Of a DNA stretch of 64,000 nucleotides, positions 49,678 through 58,616 are shown piece after piece; within the stretch, counting starts at the first letter, position 1, and every line of letters begins with the position of its first letter. A model generated the notes under the pieces. The model searched no databases. It was not told the DNA's origin and saw only the letters and a list, made by a program, of their open reading frames with translations. The stretch is from positions 1-64,000 of the forward strand of contig NZ_PCPR01000027.1 of the NCBI RefSeq assembly GCF_002979775.1, read 5' to 3'. Source of the stretch: Arthrobacter sp. MYb23 (GTDB taxonomy: Bacteria; Actinomycetota; Actinomycetes; Actinomycetales; Micrococcaceae). A program made the translations under genes and the position numbers.

Positions 49678-51330
49678 ATGCACGTTGACAACATCGAGAA
49701 CCTCAGCGAGCGCGGGTTCGATTACGTCGTCATTGGCGGAGGATCTGCCGGAGCTGCCGTCGCCGCCCGGCTGAGCGAGGACCCTGCAGTCACCGTTGCT
49801 TTGGTGGAAGCCGGCCCGGATGACCGCAATCTGCCCGAGATCCTGCAATTGGACCGCTGGATGGAATTGCTGGAATCGGGGTACGACTGGGACTACCCGG
49901 TGGAACCGCAGGAAAACGGCAACTCGTTCATGCGCCATGCCCGCGCCAAGGTCATGGGTGGTTGCTCCAGCCACAACTCCTGTATCGCGTTTTGGGCTCC
50001 CCGCGAAGACCTGGACGAGTGGGAGTCAAAGTACGGCGCCACCGGCTGGAATGCTGGTGCCGCCTGGCCTTTGTACCAACGTCTGGAAACCAACGAGGAC
50101 GCCGGACCGGACGCTCTCCACCATGGCCACGACGGCCCGGTGCATTTGATGAACGTTCCCCCGAACGATCCCGCCGGCGTCGCGCTCCTTGACGCCTGTG
50201 AGCAGAGTGGCATTCCCCGGGCGAAGTTCAACGACGGCACCACAGTGATCAACGGTGCCAACTTCTTCCAGATCAACCGTCGCTCGGACGGCACGCGTTC
50301 TTCCAGTTCGGTCTCTTACATCCACCCCATCGTGGACCGCGAGAACTTCACGCTGCTGACCGGCTTGCGGGCCCGCCAACTGCTGTTCGACGCGGACAAG
50401 CGCTGCACCGGCGTCGACGTCGTGGACTCGGCCTTCGGCCGGACGCACAGGCTGAACGCGCATCGCGAGGTCATCCTGTCTACCGGCGCAATCGACTCCC
50501 CCAAGCTGCTCATGCTGTCCGGCATCGGCCCGGCCGCTCACTTGGACCAGCATGGCATTGAGGTGCTGGTGGATTCCCCCGGCGTCGGCGAGCACCTGCA
50601 GGACCACCCGGAAGGCGTGGTGCAGTTTGAGGCCAAGCAGCCCATGGTTCAGACCTCCACCCAGTGGTGGGAAATCGGCATCTTCACTCCCACCGAGGAG
50701 GGTCTGGACCGGCCGGACCTGATGATGCATTACGGCTCCGTCCCCTTCGACATGAACACCCTGCGCTACGGTTACCCCACCACGGAGAACGGCTTCAGCC
50801 TCACTCCGAACGTCACGCACGCCCGTTCCCGCGGGACCGTCCGGTTGCGTAGCCGGGACTTCCGCGACAAGCCCATGGTGGACCCCCGGTACTTCACCGA
50901 TCCGGAGGGGCACGATATGCGCGTCATGGTGGCTGGTATCCGCAAAGCCCGGGAAATCGCGGGGCAGCCGGCCATGGCCGAGTGGGCCGGACGGGAGCTC
51001 TCCCCCGGCATCGAGGCACAGAGCGACGAAGAGTTGCAGGACTACATCCGCAAAACACATAACACCGTTTACCACCCCGTTGGCACGGTCCGCATGGGAG
51101 CGATGGATGACGAGATGTCGCCCCTGGATCCCGAATTGCGGGTCAAGGGCGTTACCGGATTGCGCGTGGCAGATGCCTCCGTCATGCCGGAACACGTCAC
51201 GGTGAACCCCAACATCACCGTGATGATGATCGGCGAGCGCTGTGCGGACCTCATCAAAGCCGAGCTCAGTGCCAGCCGAACGGAGGAAACCACGACGACG
51301 GAGGCAGACTTCCGCTTCTCCCACGCCTGA
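49678..51330 (+). CDS. codA: Choline oxidase (GMC oxidoreductase)
   Basis: 550-residue flavoprotein that oxidises choline to betaine aldehyde and then betaine with O2. It matches, from memory, the well-studied Arthrobacter globiformis enzyme almost residue for residue in key segments: YVVIGGGSAGAAVAARL, ARAKVMGGCSSHNS with His99 (covalent FAD) and Ser101, NTVYHPVGTVRMG near the active-site His, and VNPNITVMMIGERCADL at the end. The gene starts on the base after the stop of the aldehyde dehydrogenase gene. The presence of an oxidase rather than a membrane choline dehydrogenase is typical of Arthrobacter. Confidence 0.93.
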   Translation: MHVDNIENLSERGFDYVVIGGGSAGAAVAARLSEDPAVTVALVEAGPDDRNLPEILQLDRWMELLESGYDWDYPVEPQENGNSFMRHARAKVMGGCSSHNSCIAFWAPREDLDEWESKYGATGWNAGAAWPLYQRLETNEDAGPDALHHGHDGPVHLMNVPPNDPAGVALLDACEQSGIPRAKFNDGTTVINGANFFQINRRSDGTRSSSSVSYIHPIVDRENFTLLTGLRARQLLFDADKRCTGVDVVDSAFGRTHRLNAHREVILSTGAIDSPKLLMLSGIGPAAHLDQHGIEVLVDSPGVGEHLQDHPEGVVQFEAKQPMVQTSTQWWEIGIFTPTEEGLDRPDLMMHYGSVPFDMNTLRYGYPTTENGFSLTPNVTHARSRGTVRLRSRDFRDKPMVDPRYFTDPEGHDMRVMVAGIRKAREIAGQPAMAEWAGRELSPGIEAQSDEELQDYIRKTHNTVYHPVGTVRMGAMDDEMSPLDPELRVKGVTGLRVADASVMPEHVTVNPNITVMMIGERCADLIKAELSASRTEETTTTEADFRFSHA

Positions 51331-51476
51331 CCAGGCACCCTGCTTTTAGACCCACGCAACAAAACGATGGGGGAAACAGCCGGAGGCACACCGTGGTGCC
51401 CGGCTTTTGATATCGACTGCGACCAATGGCGGCCGCGGACTATCACCATTCATGCATGTCTGAATTAGGAGTTCGA

Positions 51477-53054
51477 ATGTCAGAACCCAGCAAAACAGGA
51501 CCCTGCAAGAGCGATGCAAGCGGTATGGACGAGTTTGGCTACGCCCAAACCCTTGACCGCAGCATCGGCAAGTTTGCCAGCTTCGCCGCCGGCGTCAGCT
51601 ATATCTCTATCCTCACCGGCGTTTTTCAACTGTTTTACTTCGGATTTTCGACGGCGGGACCCGCCTACGCGTGGTCGTGGCCCATCGTTTTCGTCGGCCA
51701 GCTCATGGTGGCCCTGTGTTTTGCGGAACTCGCCGGCCGCTACCCTGTGGCCGGTTCGGTCTACAACTGGGCCAAGAGGCTCTCCACCGGAACCTGGGCT
51801 TGGTTGGCGGGCTGGTTGCTGCTGCTCTCCTCCATCATGGCTTTGGGTTCTGTTGCCCTGGCCCTCCAAATCACCCTGCCGCAGATCTGGAGCGGCTTCC
51901 AACTGGTGGGCGACGGAACGGGCCCTTACGACTTTGCCGTCAACGGGGTCCTCCTGGCCAGCATCATGATCGGCATTTCCACGGTCATCAACGCGTTCGG
52001 CGTGAAACTCATGACCATGATCAACAGCGTGGGCGTGTTCGTGGAACTGGTGGCTGCTGTCCTGCTGATTGCGGCGCTCATTTGGCACTCCGTGCGCGGC
52101 CCTGAAGTGCTCCTGGATACTGCAGGTTTCGGTGAAGAACATCCACTGGGCTTCTTTGGCGTGTTCCTTATTGCCGCCATGGCTTCGGGCTACGTCATGT
52201 ACGGATTCGATACCGCCAGTTCCTTGGGCGAAGAAACCAAGGACCCGAAGAAGACGGCTCCCCGGGCAATCCTGCGCGCCGTCACGGCATCCTTCCTCCT
52301 GGGAGGGCTGCTCCTGCTTGGCGGAATCCTGGCCGCACCCGATCTTTCCGATCCCAAGCTCGGAGCCGCTGATGGCGGGTTGCAGTACATCGTGCTTTCG
52401 GTGCTGGGTGGCCCCTTCGGCAAGGCCTTCCTGGCGTGCATTGTGGTAGCTGTTGTGGTCTGCACCCTGGCTGTCCATGCAGCAGCCATCCGGATGATGT
52501 TTGCCATGGCCAGGGATAACAACCTTCCCTTCAGCCGTCAGCTCAGCAGAGTGCATCCCACCCGCAAAACCCCCACGGTGGCAGCAATCGTCATCGGCGT
52601 CGTGGCTGTTATTCCGCTGATCGTCAACATCTCCCAGCCGGCCATCTTCACCATTCTCTCCAGCATCAGCATCGTCCTGATCTACCTGTCCTACCTGCTG
52701 GTGACCGTGCCTTTGCTGCGGCAGAGGTTCCTGAAGAAGTGGCCCCTTAAAGACGACGACACAGAACCGGGATTCAGCCTCGGCAAATGGGGTCTCCCCG
52801 TCAACATCCTGGCTGTGCTGTGGGGCGGTGCCATGACGCTGAACCTGGTGTGGCCGCGGCCGGAGATTTACAACTCAGTGCCGCCCTTCGAGTGGTACCT
52901 GCAATGGGGCGGCGTCCTCTTTGTGGCGGCAGTAGTCATTGGCGGAACGCTCCTCTACCGCCTCCGCATCAGGCACCACACCGGGGTCCTGGCTGAGCAC
53001 GCCGCCCTGGTCACGCCCGAGGAGTCCCCCGAGGTGGTGACTCAAAACTCTTAG
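51477..53054 (+). CDS. APC-family permease, probable choline or amine transporter
   Basis: 525-residue APC-superfamily permease with twelve TM segments (e.g. FVGQLMVALCFAELAGRYPVAGSVYNWAKR). The ATG at 51,477 is chosen because AGGAG lies 5 bases upstream; an earlier ATG at 51,456 does not. It lies 147 bases after codA and is probably part of the same transcript. Its place suggests uptake of choline, betaine or another quaternary amine, which is inference. A strong bidirectional terminator follows. Confidence 0.8.
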   Translation: MSEPSKTGPCKSDASGMDEFGYAQTLDRSIGKFASFAAGVSYISILTGVFQLFYFGFSTAGPAYAWSWPIVFVGQLMVALCFAELAGRYPVAGSVYNWAKRLSTGTWAWLAGWLLLLSSIMALGSVALALQITLPQIWSGFQLVGDGTGPYDFAVNGVLLASIMIGISTVINAFGVKLMTMINSVGVFVELVAAVLLIAALIWHSVRGPEVLLDTAGFGEEHPLGFFGVFLIAAMASGYVMYGFDTASSLGEETKDPKKTAPRAILRAVTASFLLGGLLLLGGILAAPDLSDPKLGAADGGLQYIVLSVLGGPFGKAFLACIVVAVVVCTLAVHAAAIRMMFAMARDNNLPFSRQLSRVHPTRKTPTVAAIVIGVVAVIPLIVNISQPAIFTILSSISIVLIYLSYLLVTVPLLRQRFLKKWPLKDDDTEPGFSLGKWGLPVNILAVLWGGAMTLNLVWPRPEIYNSVPPFEWYLQWGGVLFVAAVVIGGTLLYRLRIRHHTGVLAEHAALVTPEESPEVVTQNS

Positions 53055-53074
53055 CCTTGTTTCCCCGTTGCCTA

Positions 53075-53117
53075 GGAGCGTCCCTTCGCCTGCATCCAAG
53101 CAGCGAAGGGACGCTCC
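53075..53117. terminator. Bidirectional terminator between the choline cassette and the acyl-CoA dehydrogenase gene
   Basis: GGAGCGTCCCTTCG and CGAAGGGACGCTCC form a perfect 14-bp stem around a 15-base loop. It lies between convergent genes. Confidence 0.75.
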
Positions 53118-53131
53118 TTACATGTCAGGTC

Positions 53132-54349
53132 TCAGACGAATGCAGACTTCCCCGTCACCGCGCGGGCCACGATCATGGAGTTGATCTCGTAACTGCCCTC
53201 GTAGGTGTAGAGGATTTCGGCGTCTCCAAAGAGTTTGGCCATCTCGTAGTCCGTGGTGATGCCGTTCCCGCCCAACAAAGACCGGCCCATGGCAACGGAC
53301 GAGCGGGCGAGCCGGGTAGTGGTGGCCTTGCACATGGCGGCCTGCACCATTTCGAGCTTCCCGGCCTGCTGGATCCGGGCGAGCTCCACCATCATTGACA
53401 GCGAAGCGTTGGCATTGCCCAGAATGTCCGCCAATTGCTGCTGGACGAGTTGGAAGCGTGCCAGTTCCTTGCCGAATTGTTTGCGCTCCAGTGCATAGGA
53501 ACGGGCAATATCGAACGCGGCCAGTTGAATTCCTGCAGCCTGCCATCCCACCCAGGCCCGGGAATCGCGCAGGAGTTCGTTGGCGCGGGAGAACTCCGTG
53601 GCACCCGGCAGGAGGTTCTCCAATGGAATTCGCACCTCATCCAACACGATGTCCGCATTTTGCATAATGCGCAGGCCGATTTTGTTGGCGATCTTGGTGG
53701 CCGAGTAACCGGGGCGGTCCGTCTCCACGATGAAGCCCTTGATGTGCCCGTCGGATTCGTCCCGGGCCCAGACCAACGCGAAGTCGGCAATGGTCCCGGC
53801 CCCGATCCAACGCTTGGCGCCGTTGATGACCCATTCGCCGCCGTCGCGCCGCGCCGTCGTCGAGAGTCCTCCGGCGATGTCCGAGCCGTGGTCCGGTTCG
53901 GTGAGAGCGAAGGCTCCCAGCTGGGAAAAAGCCTCCAGCCCGGGCAGCCACTTGCGCTTTTGCTCAGGGGAACCAAGCTCGTCAATCATGCCGACAATGA
54001 GCTCGTTGTGGATCCCCACCAGCGCCGATAGCGACACATCCGCGCGGGCCACCTCGGTGTACATGAGGCCCTTGAACAGCTTTGAGGAACCGTCGGTTTG
54101 AAGCCCGCCCAGCCCGAACTTGGCCATGTCCGCCAGCAGCCCGAACGGGAACTCCTCCCGGTTCCAGTAGTCGATGCTCGCAGCCCGGATCCGTGTCTGC
54201 AGGAACTCCCTGATCTCCAGGTACCGGGCGCGTTCCTCCGGAGGGAGCAGGTCAATGACGTGCATCAAGTCCGCCTCCGGGTAAGGAGGCAGTACGCGTG
54301 TCGATGCCGCACCGCTGGTAACGGTGCCGGCAGCTTTTTCGTCGAGCAT
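53132..54349 (-). CDS. Acyl-CoA dehydrogenase, glutaryl-CoA dehydrogenase-like
   Basis: 405-residue FAD-dependent dehydrogenase. Family landmarks are GAFALTEPDHGSD in the FAD and substrate region, WVINGAKRWIGAGTIADF, and the catalytic-base segment YTYEGSYEINSMIVARAVTG. The latter resembles glutaryl-CoA dehydrogenases and related enzymes more than short-chain acyl-CoA dehydrogenases. It diverges from the acyl-CoA synthetase gene at 54,483 and the two may belong to one catabolic route, for example of a dicarboxylic or aromatic-derived acid. Confidence 0.86.
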   Translation of the reverse strand: MLDEKAAGTVTSGAASTRVLPPYPEADLMHVIDLLPPEERARYLEIREFLQTRIRAASIDYWNREEFPFGLLADMAKFGLGGLQTDGSSKLFKGLMYTEVARADVSLSALVGIHNELIVGMIDELGSPEQKRKWLPGLEAFSQLGAFALTEPDHGSDIAGGLSTTARRDGGEWVINGAKRWIGAGTIADFALVWARDESDGHIKGFIVETDRPGYSATKIANKIGLRIMQNADIVLDEVRIPLENLLPGATEFSRANELLRDSRAWVGWQAAGIQLAAFDIARSYALERKQFGKELARFQLVQQQLADILGNANASLSMMVELARIQQAGKLEMVQAAMCKATTTRLARSSVAMGRSLLGGNGITTDYEMAKLFGDAEILYTYEGSYEINSMIVARAVTGKSAFV

Positions 54350-54482
54350 TAGACCCCTTCGTCATGTCCCGCATAGGCTCTTCCAAACCCTTGGATGTCC
54401 TAGTATATTGCAAGGTGATGTGGATCACTAGGCGGGATGCTTCGGCGAAGGTGCCAGGGAACCCGAAAGCGAAAGGCGGACT

Positions 54483-56201
54483 ATGACAGTCACAGACGAC
54501 TTCCGTGCGGCCCGGGACAGGCTGCTGGAACTGCGCGAAGACTACAAACTAGCCCATGCCGAGTTCCAGTGGCCACGCTTTGAGGAATTCAACTTCGCCC
54601 TCGACTGGTTCGACCAAATCGCGGCGGACGAGACCAGGGGCAACAAGCCAGCACTGGTGATCGTGGAACAGGACGGCAGCTCCACGCGCCGCACGTTCAT
54701 GGACCTCTCCCAGCGCTCCTCCCAACTCGCCAACTGGCTCCGGGAGCAAGGAGTCAAGCGTGGCGACCACATGATCATCATGCTCGGCAACCAGATTGAG
54801 CTGTGGGAGCTCATGCTGGCCGGCATCAAACTGGGCATCGTCATGATCCCCACCACCACCCTCATGGGCGCCCGCGATCTTCAGGACCGGGTGGAGCGCG
54901 GCGGTGCCACCTGGGTGGCGGTCGGAAGCGCCAACATCGGCAAGTTTGCCGACGTCGAGGGCGGTTACACGCTGATCGAGGTTGGATCCGAGGGAACCAC
55001 CTCACGGGCAAAACAGTATGCGGATTCGTACGACGCCGGGACGGACTTTACGCCCGACGCCCCCACTCGCGCCGACGAGACGCTGCTCCTCTACTTCACC
55101 TCCGGCACCACTTCCCGCGCCAAACTGGTGGAGCACACCCATACGTCCTACCCGGTGGGCCACCTGTCCACCATGTATTGGATTGGCCTGGAACCAGGCG
55201 ACGTCCACCTGAACGTCGCCTCCCCCGGCTGGGCAAAGCACGCTTGGTCCAACGTCTTCACGCCGTGGATCGCCGAGGCCACCGTCTTCATCTACAACTA
55301 CGAACGCTTCGACGCGGCCGCGCTCATGAACCAGATGGGCCGCGAGGGCGTCACGAGTTTCTGCGCTCCCCCAACGGTCTGGCGCATGCTCATCCAAGCC
55401 GACCTCACCCAGCTCACCCGCCCTCCACTGAAGGTGGTCTCTGCCGGCGAACCACTCAACGCCGAGGTCATCGGCCAAGTGGAAAAGGCCTGGGGTGTCA
55501 CCATCCGCGACGGTTTCGGCCAGACGGAATCCACGGTGCAGATCGCCAACACACCTGCCCAAGCGGTGAAGATCGGCTCCATGGGCCGGCCGCTTCCCGG
55601 ATACGACGTGGTCCTGGTGGACCCGCTCACCGGGCAAGAAGGCGACGACGGCGAGCTCTGCTTGCGCTTGGACCCCCGGCCCGTAGGGCTCATGAAGAGC
55701 TACTTCGGAGACGAAACCAAGACAGCCGAAGCTTTCCGCGAAGGCTACTATCACACGGGCGACATGGCCAGCCGGGACTCCACCGGTGTCATTACGTACG
55801 TGGGCCGGGATGACGATGTCTTCAAGTCCTCCGACTACCGGTTGTCGCCTTTCGAACTCGAAAGCGTCCTGATCGAACACCCCGCGGTGGCGGAAGCCGC
55901 CGTCGTGCCTTCGCCTGATGCCGTAAAACTGTCCGTACCCAAAGCGTTCGTTGTGTTGGCCGCGGGCTATGAAGCCGGGCCGGCGGTTGCCGAGGACATT
56001 CTGAAGTATTGCCGCGAGCACTTGGCGCCGTTCAAGCGCATCCGCCGGCTGGAATTCGGCGAGCTGCCCAAGACGATTTCCGGCAAAATCAGGCGCGTGG
56101 AGCTGCGCGGGACGGAAGTAGCCAGGCACGGTGACGGTCCGCTGCCCACCGGTTTGGGCGTGGAGTACACAGAGGAAGAGTTCCCGAATCTGAAAGACTA
56201 G
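54483..56201 (+). CDS. AMP-dependent acyl-CoA synthetase
   Basis: 572-residue adenylate-forming enzyme that activates a carboxylic acid to its CoA thioester. Core motifs: LLYFTSGTTSRAKLVEHTH (P-loop-like), DGFGQTES (A5), YHTGDMASRD and GRDDDVFKSSDYRLSPFELE (hinge and adenylate contacts), and PKTISGKIRR with the catalytic Lys. AAAGGCGG lies just before the ATG. It is most like medium-chain or benzoate-type ligases. MarR regulator gene follows by 42 bases and probably controls it. Confidence 0.87.
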   Translation: MTVTDDFRAARDRLLELREDYKLAHAEFQWPRFEEFNFALDWFDQIAADETRGNKPALVIVEQDGSSTRRTFMDLSQRSSQLANWLREQGVKRGDHMIIMLGNQIELWELMLAGIKLGIVMIPTTTLMGARDLQDRVERGGATWVAVGSANIGKFADVEGGYTLIEVGSEGTTSRAKQYADSYDAGTDFTPDAPTRADETLLLYFTSGTTSRAKLVEHTHTSYPVGHLSTMYWIGLEPGDVHLNVASPGWAKHAWSNVFTPWIAEATVFIYNYERFDAAALMNQMGREGVTSFCAPPTVWRMLIQADLTQLTRPPLKVVSAGEPLNAEVIGQVEKAWGVTIRDGFGQTESTVQIANTPAQAVKIGSMGRPLPGYDVVLVDPLTGQEGDDGELCLRLDPRPVGLMKSYFGDETKTAEAFREGYYHTGDMASRDSTGVITYVGRDDDVFKSSDYRLSPFELESVLIEHPAVAEAAVVPSPDAVKLSVPKAFVVLAAGYEAGPAVAEDILKYCREHLAPFKRIRRLEFGELPKTISGKIRRVELRGTEVARHGDGPLPTGLGVEYTEEEFPNLKD

Positions 56202-56243
56202 CCACCCGATACACCAAGCTATTCCGGCAACCGAAGGAGGCCC

Positions 56244-56750
56244 ATGGGCACCCCCCTCCCCCGCGATCCCATCGCCGACGCCCAGCGCAACTGGGAACGG
56301 CATGGCTGGGGCGACGTCGCCGCGCCCATGGCTGCCATCACTGCGATCATGCGCACGCAACAGATTTTGCTCGCGCGCATCGAAACGGTGCTCAAACCGT
56401 TTGGTCTGACCTTCGCACGCTACGAACTGCTGGCATTGCTGAGTTTCGCCCGCAGCGGCGCGCTGCCCATGAACAAAGCCAGCGCGCTCCTGCAGGTCCA
56501 CCCCACCTCAGTGACCAACGCCGTCGACCGCTTGGAAAAGGCCGCCCTGGTAGCGCGTTCCCCGCACCCAACAGACGGGCGCACCACCCTGATCGAGCTC
56601 ACCGCCGAGGGCAGAACCCTCGCCAAGAAGGCGACGGCGGCACTCAACGCGGAGGTCTTCGGCAAGTCCGGCTTCGGGCCCGACGACGTCGATCACCTCA
56701 TCCGCGTCTTGGGCACCTTCCGCAGGGACGCCGGGGATTTCGAGGACTGA
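56244..56750 (+). CDS. MarR-family regulator
   Basis: 168 residues with a winged helix (MNKASALLQVHPTSVTNAVD) and wing segment RSPHPTDGRTTLIELT. GGAGG lies 3 bases before the ATG. It is directly downstream of the acyl-CoA synthetase gene, so it most likely senses an aromatic or fatty-acyl-CoA ligand in that pathway. It is convergent with the SDR gene. Confidence 0.88.
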   Translation: MGTPLPRDPIADAQRNWERHGWGDVAAPMAAITAIMRTQQILLARIETVLKPFGLTFARYELLALLSFARSGALPMNKASALLQVHPTSVTNAVDRLEKAALVARSPHPTDGRTTLIELTAEGRTLAKKATAALNAEVFGKSGFGPDDVDHLIRVLGTFRRDAGDFED

Positions 56751-56771
56751 GCCGCCGCTGGAGCAGCACTG

Positions 56772-57506
56772 TCAGGGCAGCGCGATGCCGGTGTGGTGTT
56801 CGAGCTTCTGAAGGAGCACGTCCTGGAACCCGGGATCGGACGCGGCCTTGTGGGCCTTTTGGACCTGGCGGTGGTACCAATAGCCGCCGGATCGCGGCTT
56901 GATGCCGTTCGGCTCGGCTGTGGCGAGCCATTCCTGAGTCCGGTGACCCTCCACTAGGCTGTCCGGAGCTCCCGAGCCGCCCATCCGCGTCGGCACCCAT
57001 CCAGGGTCCACAGCATGCGCCTTCATCTGCGGGTATCTGGCGGAGAACGCCATGGCCAGTGCAGTCACGTAGAGCTTGCTGTCCTCATAAGCCCTTCCGT
57101 TGTTCTTTGCGCCGCTGAATTCGATGGTGGTGGGGTCCGCCGAACCGGACTGGTGCATGGAACTGCTGAGGAAAATCGCACGCTTCACCGGCGCCATCAG
57201 TGCGGTCAAAACATACGGGGCCACCACGTTAACGGCGAGTACCTCTGAGCCGCGTAGGACGCCCGCGTTGTGGATGACGGCATCGAAGCTGCCAAGATCG
57301 TTCGCCTGTTTCGCAAGATGAACCGTCTCGTCCAAGCTGCCAAGGTCCCCAAACAGCACGTTGTCCACCCGCTCATGCACATCCTTCCGGGACAGGCGCT
57401 CCGGGTTGCGGGCATGGAGCACCACATCGTGGCCTGCTTCTGCGAGCGCGTTCACGGTTTCAAGGCCGAGTCCGGACGAAGCTCCGGTGACGAGAATGAG
57501 AGACAT
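56772..57506 (-). CDS. Short-chain dehydrogenase/reductase (SDR)
   Basis: 244 residues. The NAD(P) motif TGASSGLG lies near the start, then HNAG and SSS, and the catalytic YxxxK appears as AYEDSK. Extra C-terminal length and several Trp/Gly-rich segments fit the extended-type SDRs that act on carbonyls or lipids. Start at 57,506 has a weak AAGG upstream. It is co-directional with, and 22 bases downstream of, an aldo/keto reductase gene, suggesting both handle a carbonyl compound. Confidence 0.85.
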   Translation of the reverse strand: MSLILVTGASSGLGLETVNALAEAGHDVVLHARNPERLSRKDVHERVDNVLFGDLGSLDETVHLAKQANDLGSFDAVIHNAGVLRGSEVLAVNVVAPYVLTALMAPVKRAIFLSSSMHQSGSADPTTIEFSGAKNNGRAYEDSKLYVTALAMAFSARYPQMKAHAVDPGWVPTRMGGSGAPDSLVEGHRTQEWLATAEPNGIKPRSGGYWYHRQVQKAHKAASDPGFQDVLLQKLEHHTGIALP

Positions 57507-57528
57507 GTTTCTACCTTCGCCTCGGGGG

Positions 57529-58515
57529 TTACCAGGAGTAAGCTTGCGGAGCTTCGCCCGGCCCCGGCCAGATTCGGTCGATTTTTTCCACAGTCGCGTC
57601 ATCCAACTCCACTGACACTGCGCCGAGATCCTCCAGGAGCTCTCCAGCAGTACGGGGTCCCACAATTGCGGCGGAGACCACTGGGTTCCGCAGCAGCCAG
57701 GCGATGGCAACTTCCGCTGGTTTCGCGCCAATGTCCCGGCAAAGATCTTCGTACGCTTGAAGTTGGCCACGCCGGGATTCGAGGTCGGGGTGGACCGGAC
57801 CGCTGCCCTTTGTTGAGGCGTCGAGTGCTCCCGCCAGCAGGCCCGCACTCAGCGGGCTGTAAGGGAGAAGGCCAATACCCAGGGAACGGAGGGCAGGAAT
57901 GACTTCCATCTCCACCGCCCGTTGGACGAGGTTGTAGTGGCTCTGCTCTGAGCTCAAGCCCATGAAGTGCCGGGCCGAGGCCGCTGACTGGGCCAGGGCG
58001 ATGTCCCACCCGGCAAAGTTGCTGCTCCCGACGTAACTGATCTTGCCCTCGCGGACCAGTTGCTCCATGGCCTGCCAGATCTCCTCCCACGGAGTACTCC
58101 GGTCAACGTGGTGCATCTGGTAGAGGTCAAGGTGATCGGTTTGCAAGCGTCGAAGGCTCGCTTCGCAGGCACGGCGGATGTGATAAGCCGAGAGTCCTCG
58201 ATCGTTGGGACCCACCTCCATGGGCTGGTAGACCTTGGTGGCCAAGACAATGCGGTCACGTTGGCCGGTTCGCTGGAGCCACCGTCCAATGATCTCTTCC
58301 GAGATCCCATAACCCTTGGCCATATCCGGTGTTTGCACGCCTCCGTAAACATCTGCGGTGTCAAAGAAGTTGATTCCGGCGTCAATGGCCGTGTCCATGA
58401 TGGAGCAGCTTGTCTGTTCGTCAGCGGTGTACCCAAAGTTCATGGTGCCGAGGCCGATCCGGCTGACCTTCAGCCCGGATCTGCCCAGGTGCCCGTACGT
58501 CATGGTCTGAGTCAT
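57529..58515 (-). CDS. Aldo/keto reductase
   Basis: About 328 residues of AKR fold. The catalytic tetrad Asp/Tyr/Lys/His is visible as FFDTADVYGG, VLATKVYQP and LYQMHHVD. The protein belongs with the general stress and xenobiotic-type reductases (e.g. YghZ/AKR11-like). The ATG at 58,515 is chosen; a GTG nine bases upstream is an alternative. It diverges from an MFS gene with a palindromic region in between, and overlaps in function with the SDR gene downstream. Confidence 0.86.
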   Translation of the reverse strand: MTQTMTYGHLGRSGLKVSRIGLGTMNFGYTADEQTSCSIMDTAIDAGINFFDTADVYGGVQTPDMAKGYGISEEIIGRWLQRTGQRDRIVLATKVYQPMEVGPNDRGLSAYHIRRACEASLRRLQTDHLDLYQMHHVDRSTPWEEIWQAMEQLVREGKISYVGSSNFAGWDIALAQSAASARHFMGLSSEQSHYNLVQRAVEMEVIPALRSLGIGLLPYSPLSAGLLAGALDASTKGSGPVHPDLESRRGQLQAYEDLCRDIGAKPAEVAIAWLLRNPVVSAAIVGPRTAGELLEDLGAVSVELDDATVEKIDRIWPGPGEAPQAYSW

Positions 58516-58546
58516 GCTCTTCACCCTAGAGGCGCGATGAACAGCG

Positions 58547-58586
58547 AGGGAGTCCCTCGGAGGACCTCCCTCAAGCGGGACTCCCT
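58547..58586. promoter_or_regulatory. Inverted repeat in the divergent AKR/MFS promoter region
   Basis: AGGGAGTCCC (58,547-58,556) is perfectly inverted as GGGACTCCCT (58,577-58,586), within a gap of about 100 bases. A local regulator such as a TetR protein may bind here; none is encoded nearby. Confidence 0.55.
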
Positions 58587-58616
58587 AACACTCTGAGATC
58601 CTGATGTTCTGGAGTC

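Noticed and set aside
49678..51330. Choline dehydrogenase (BetA)
   Set aside because: The segment order and residues 97-101 (SSHNS) match choline oxidase from Arthrobacter more closely than BetA.
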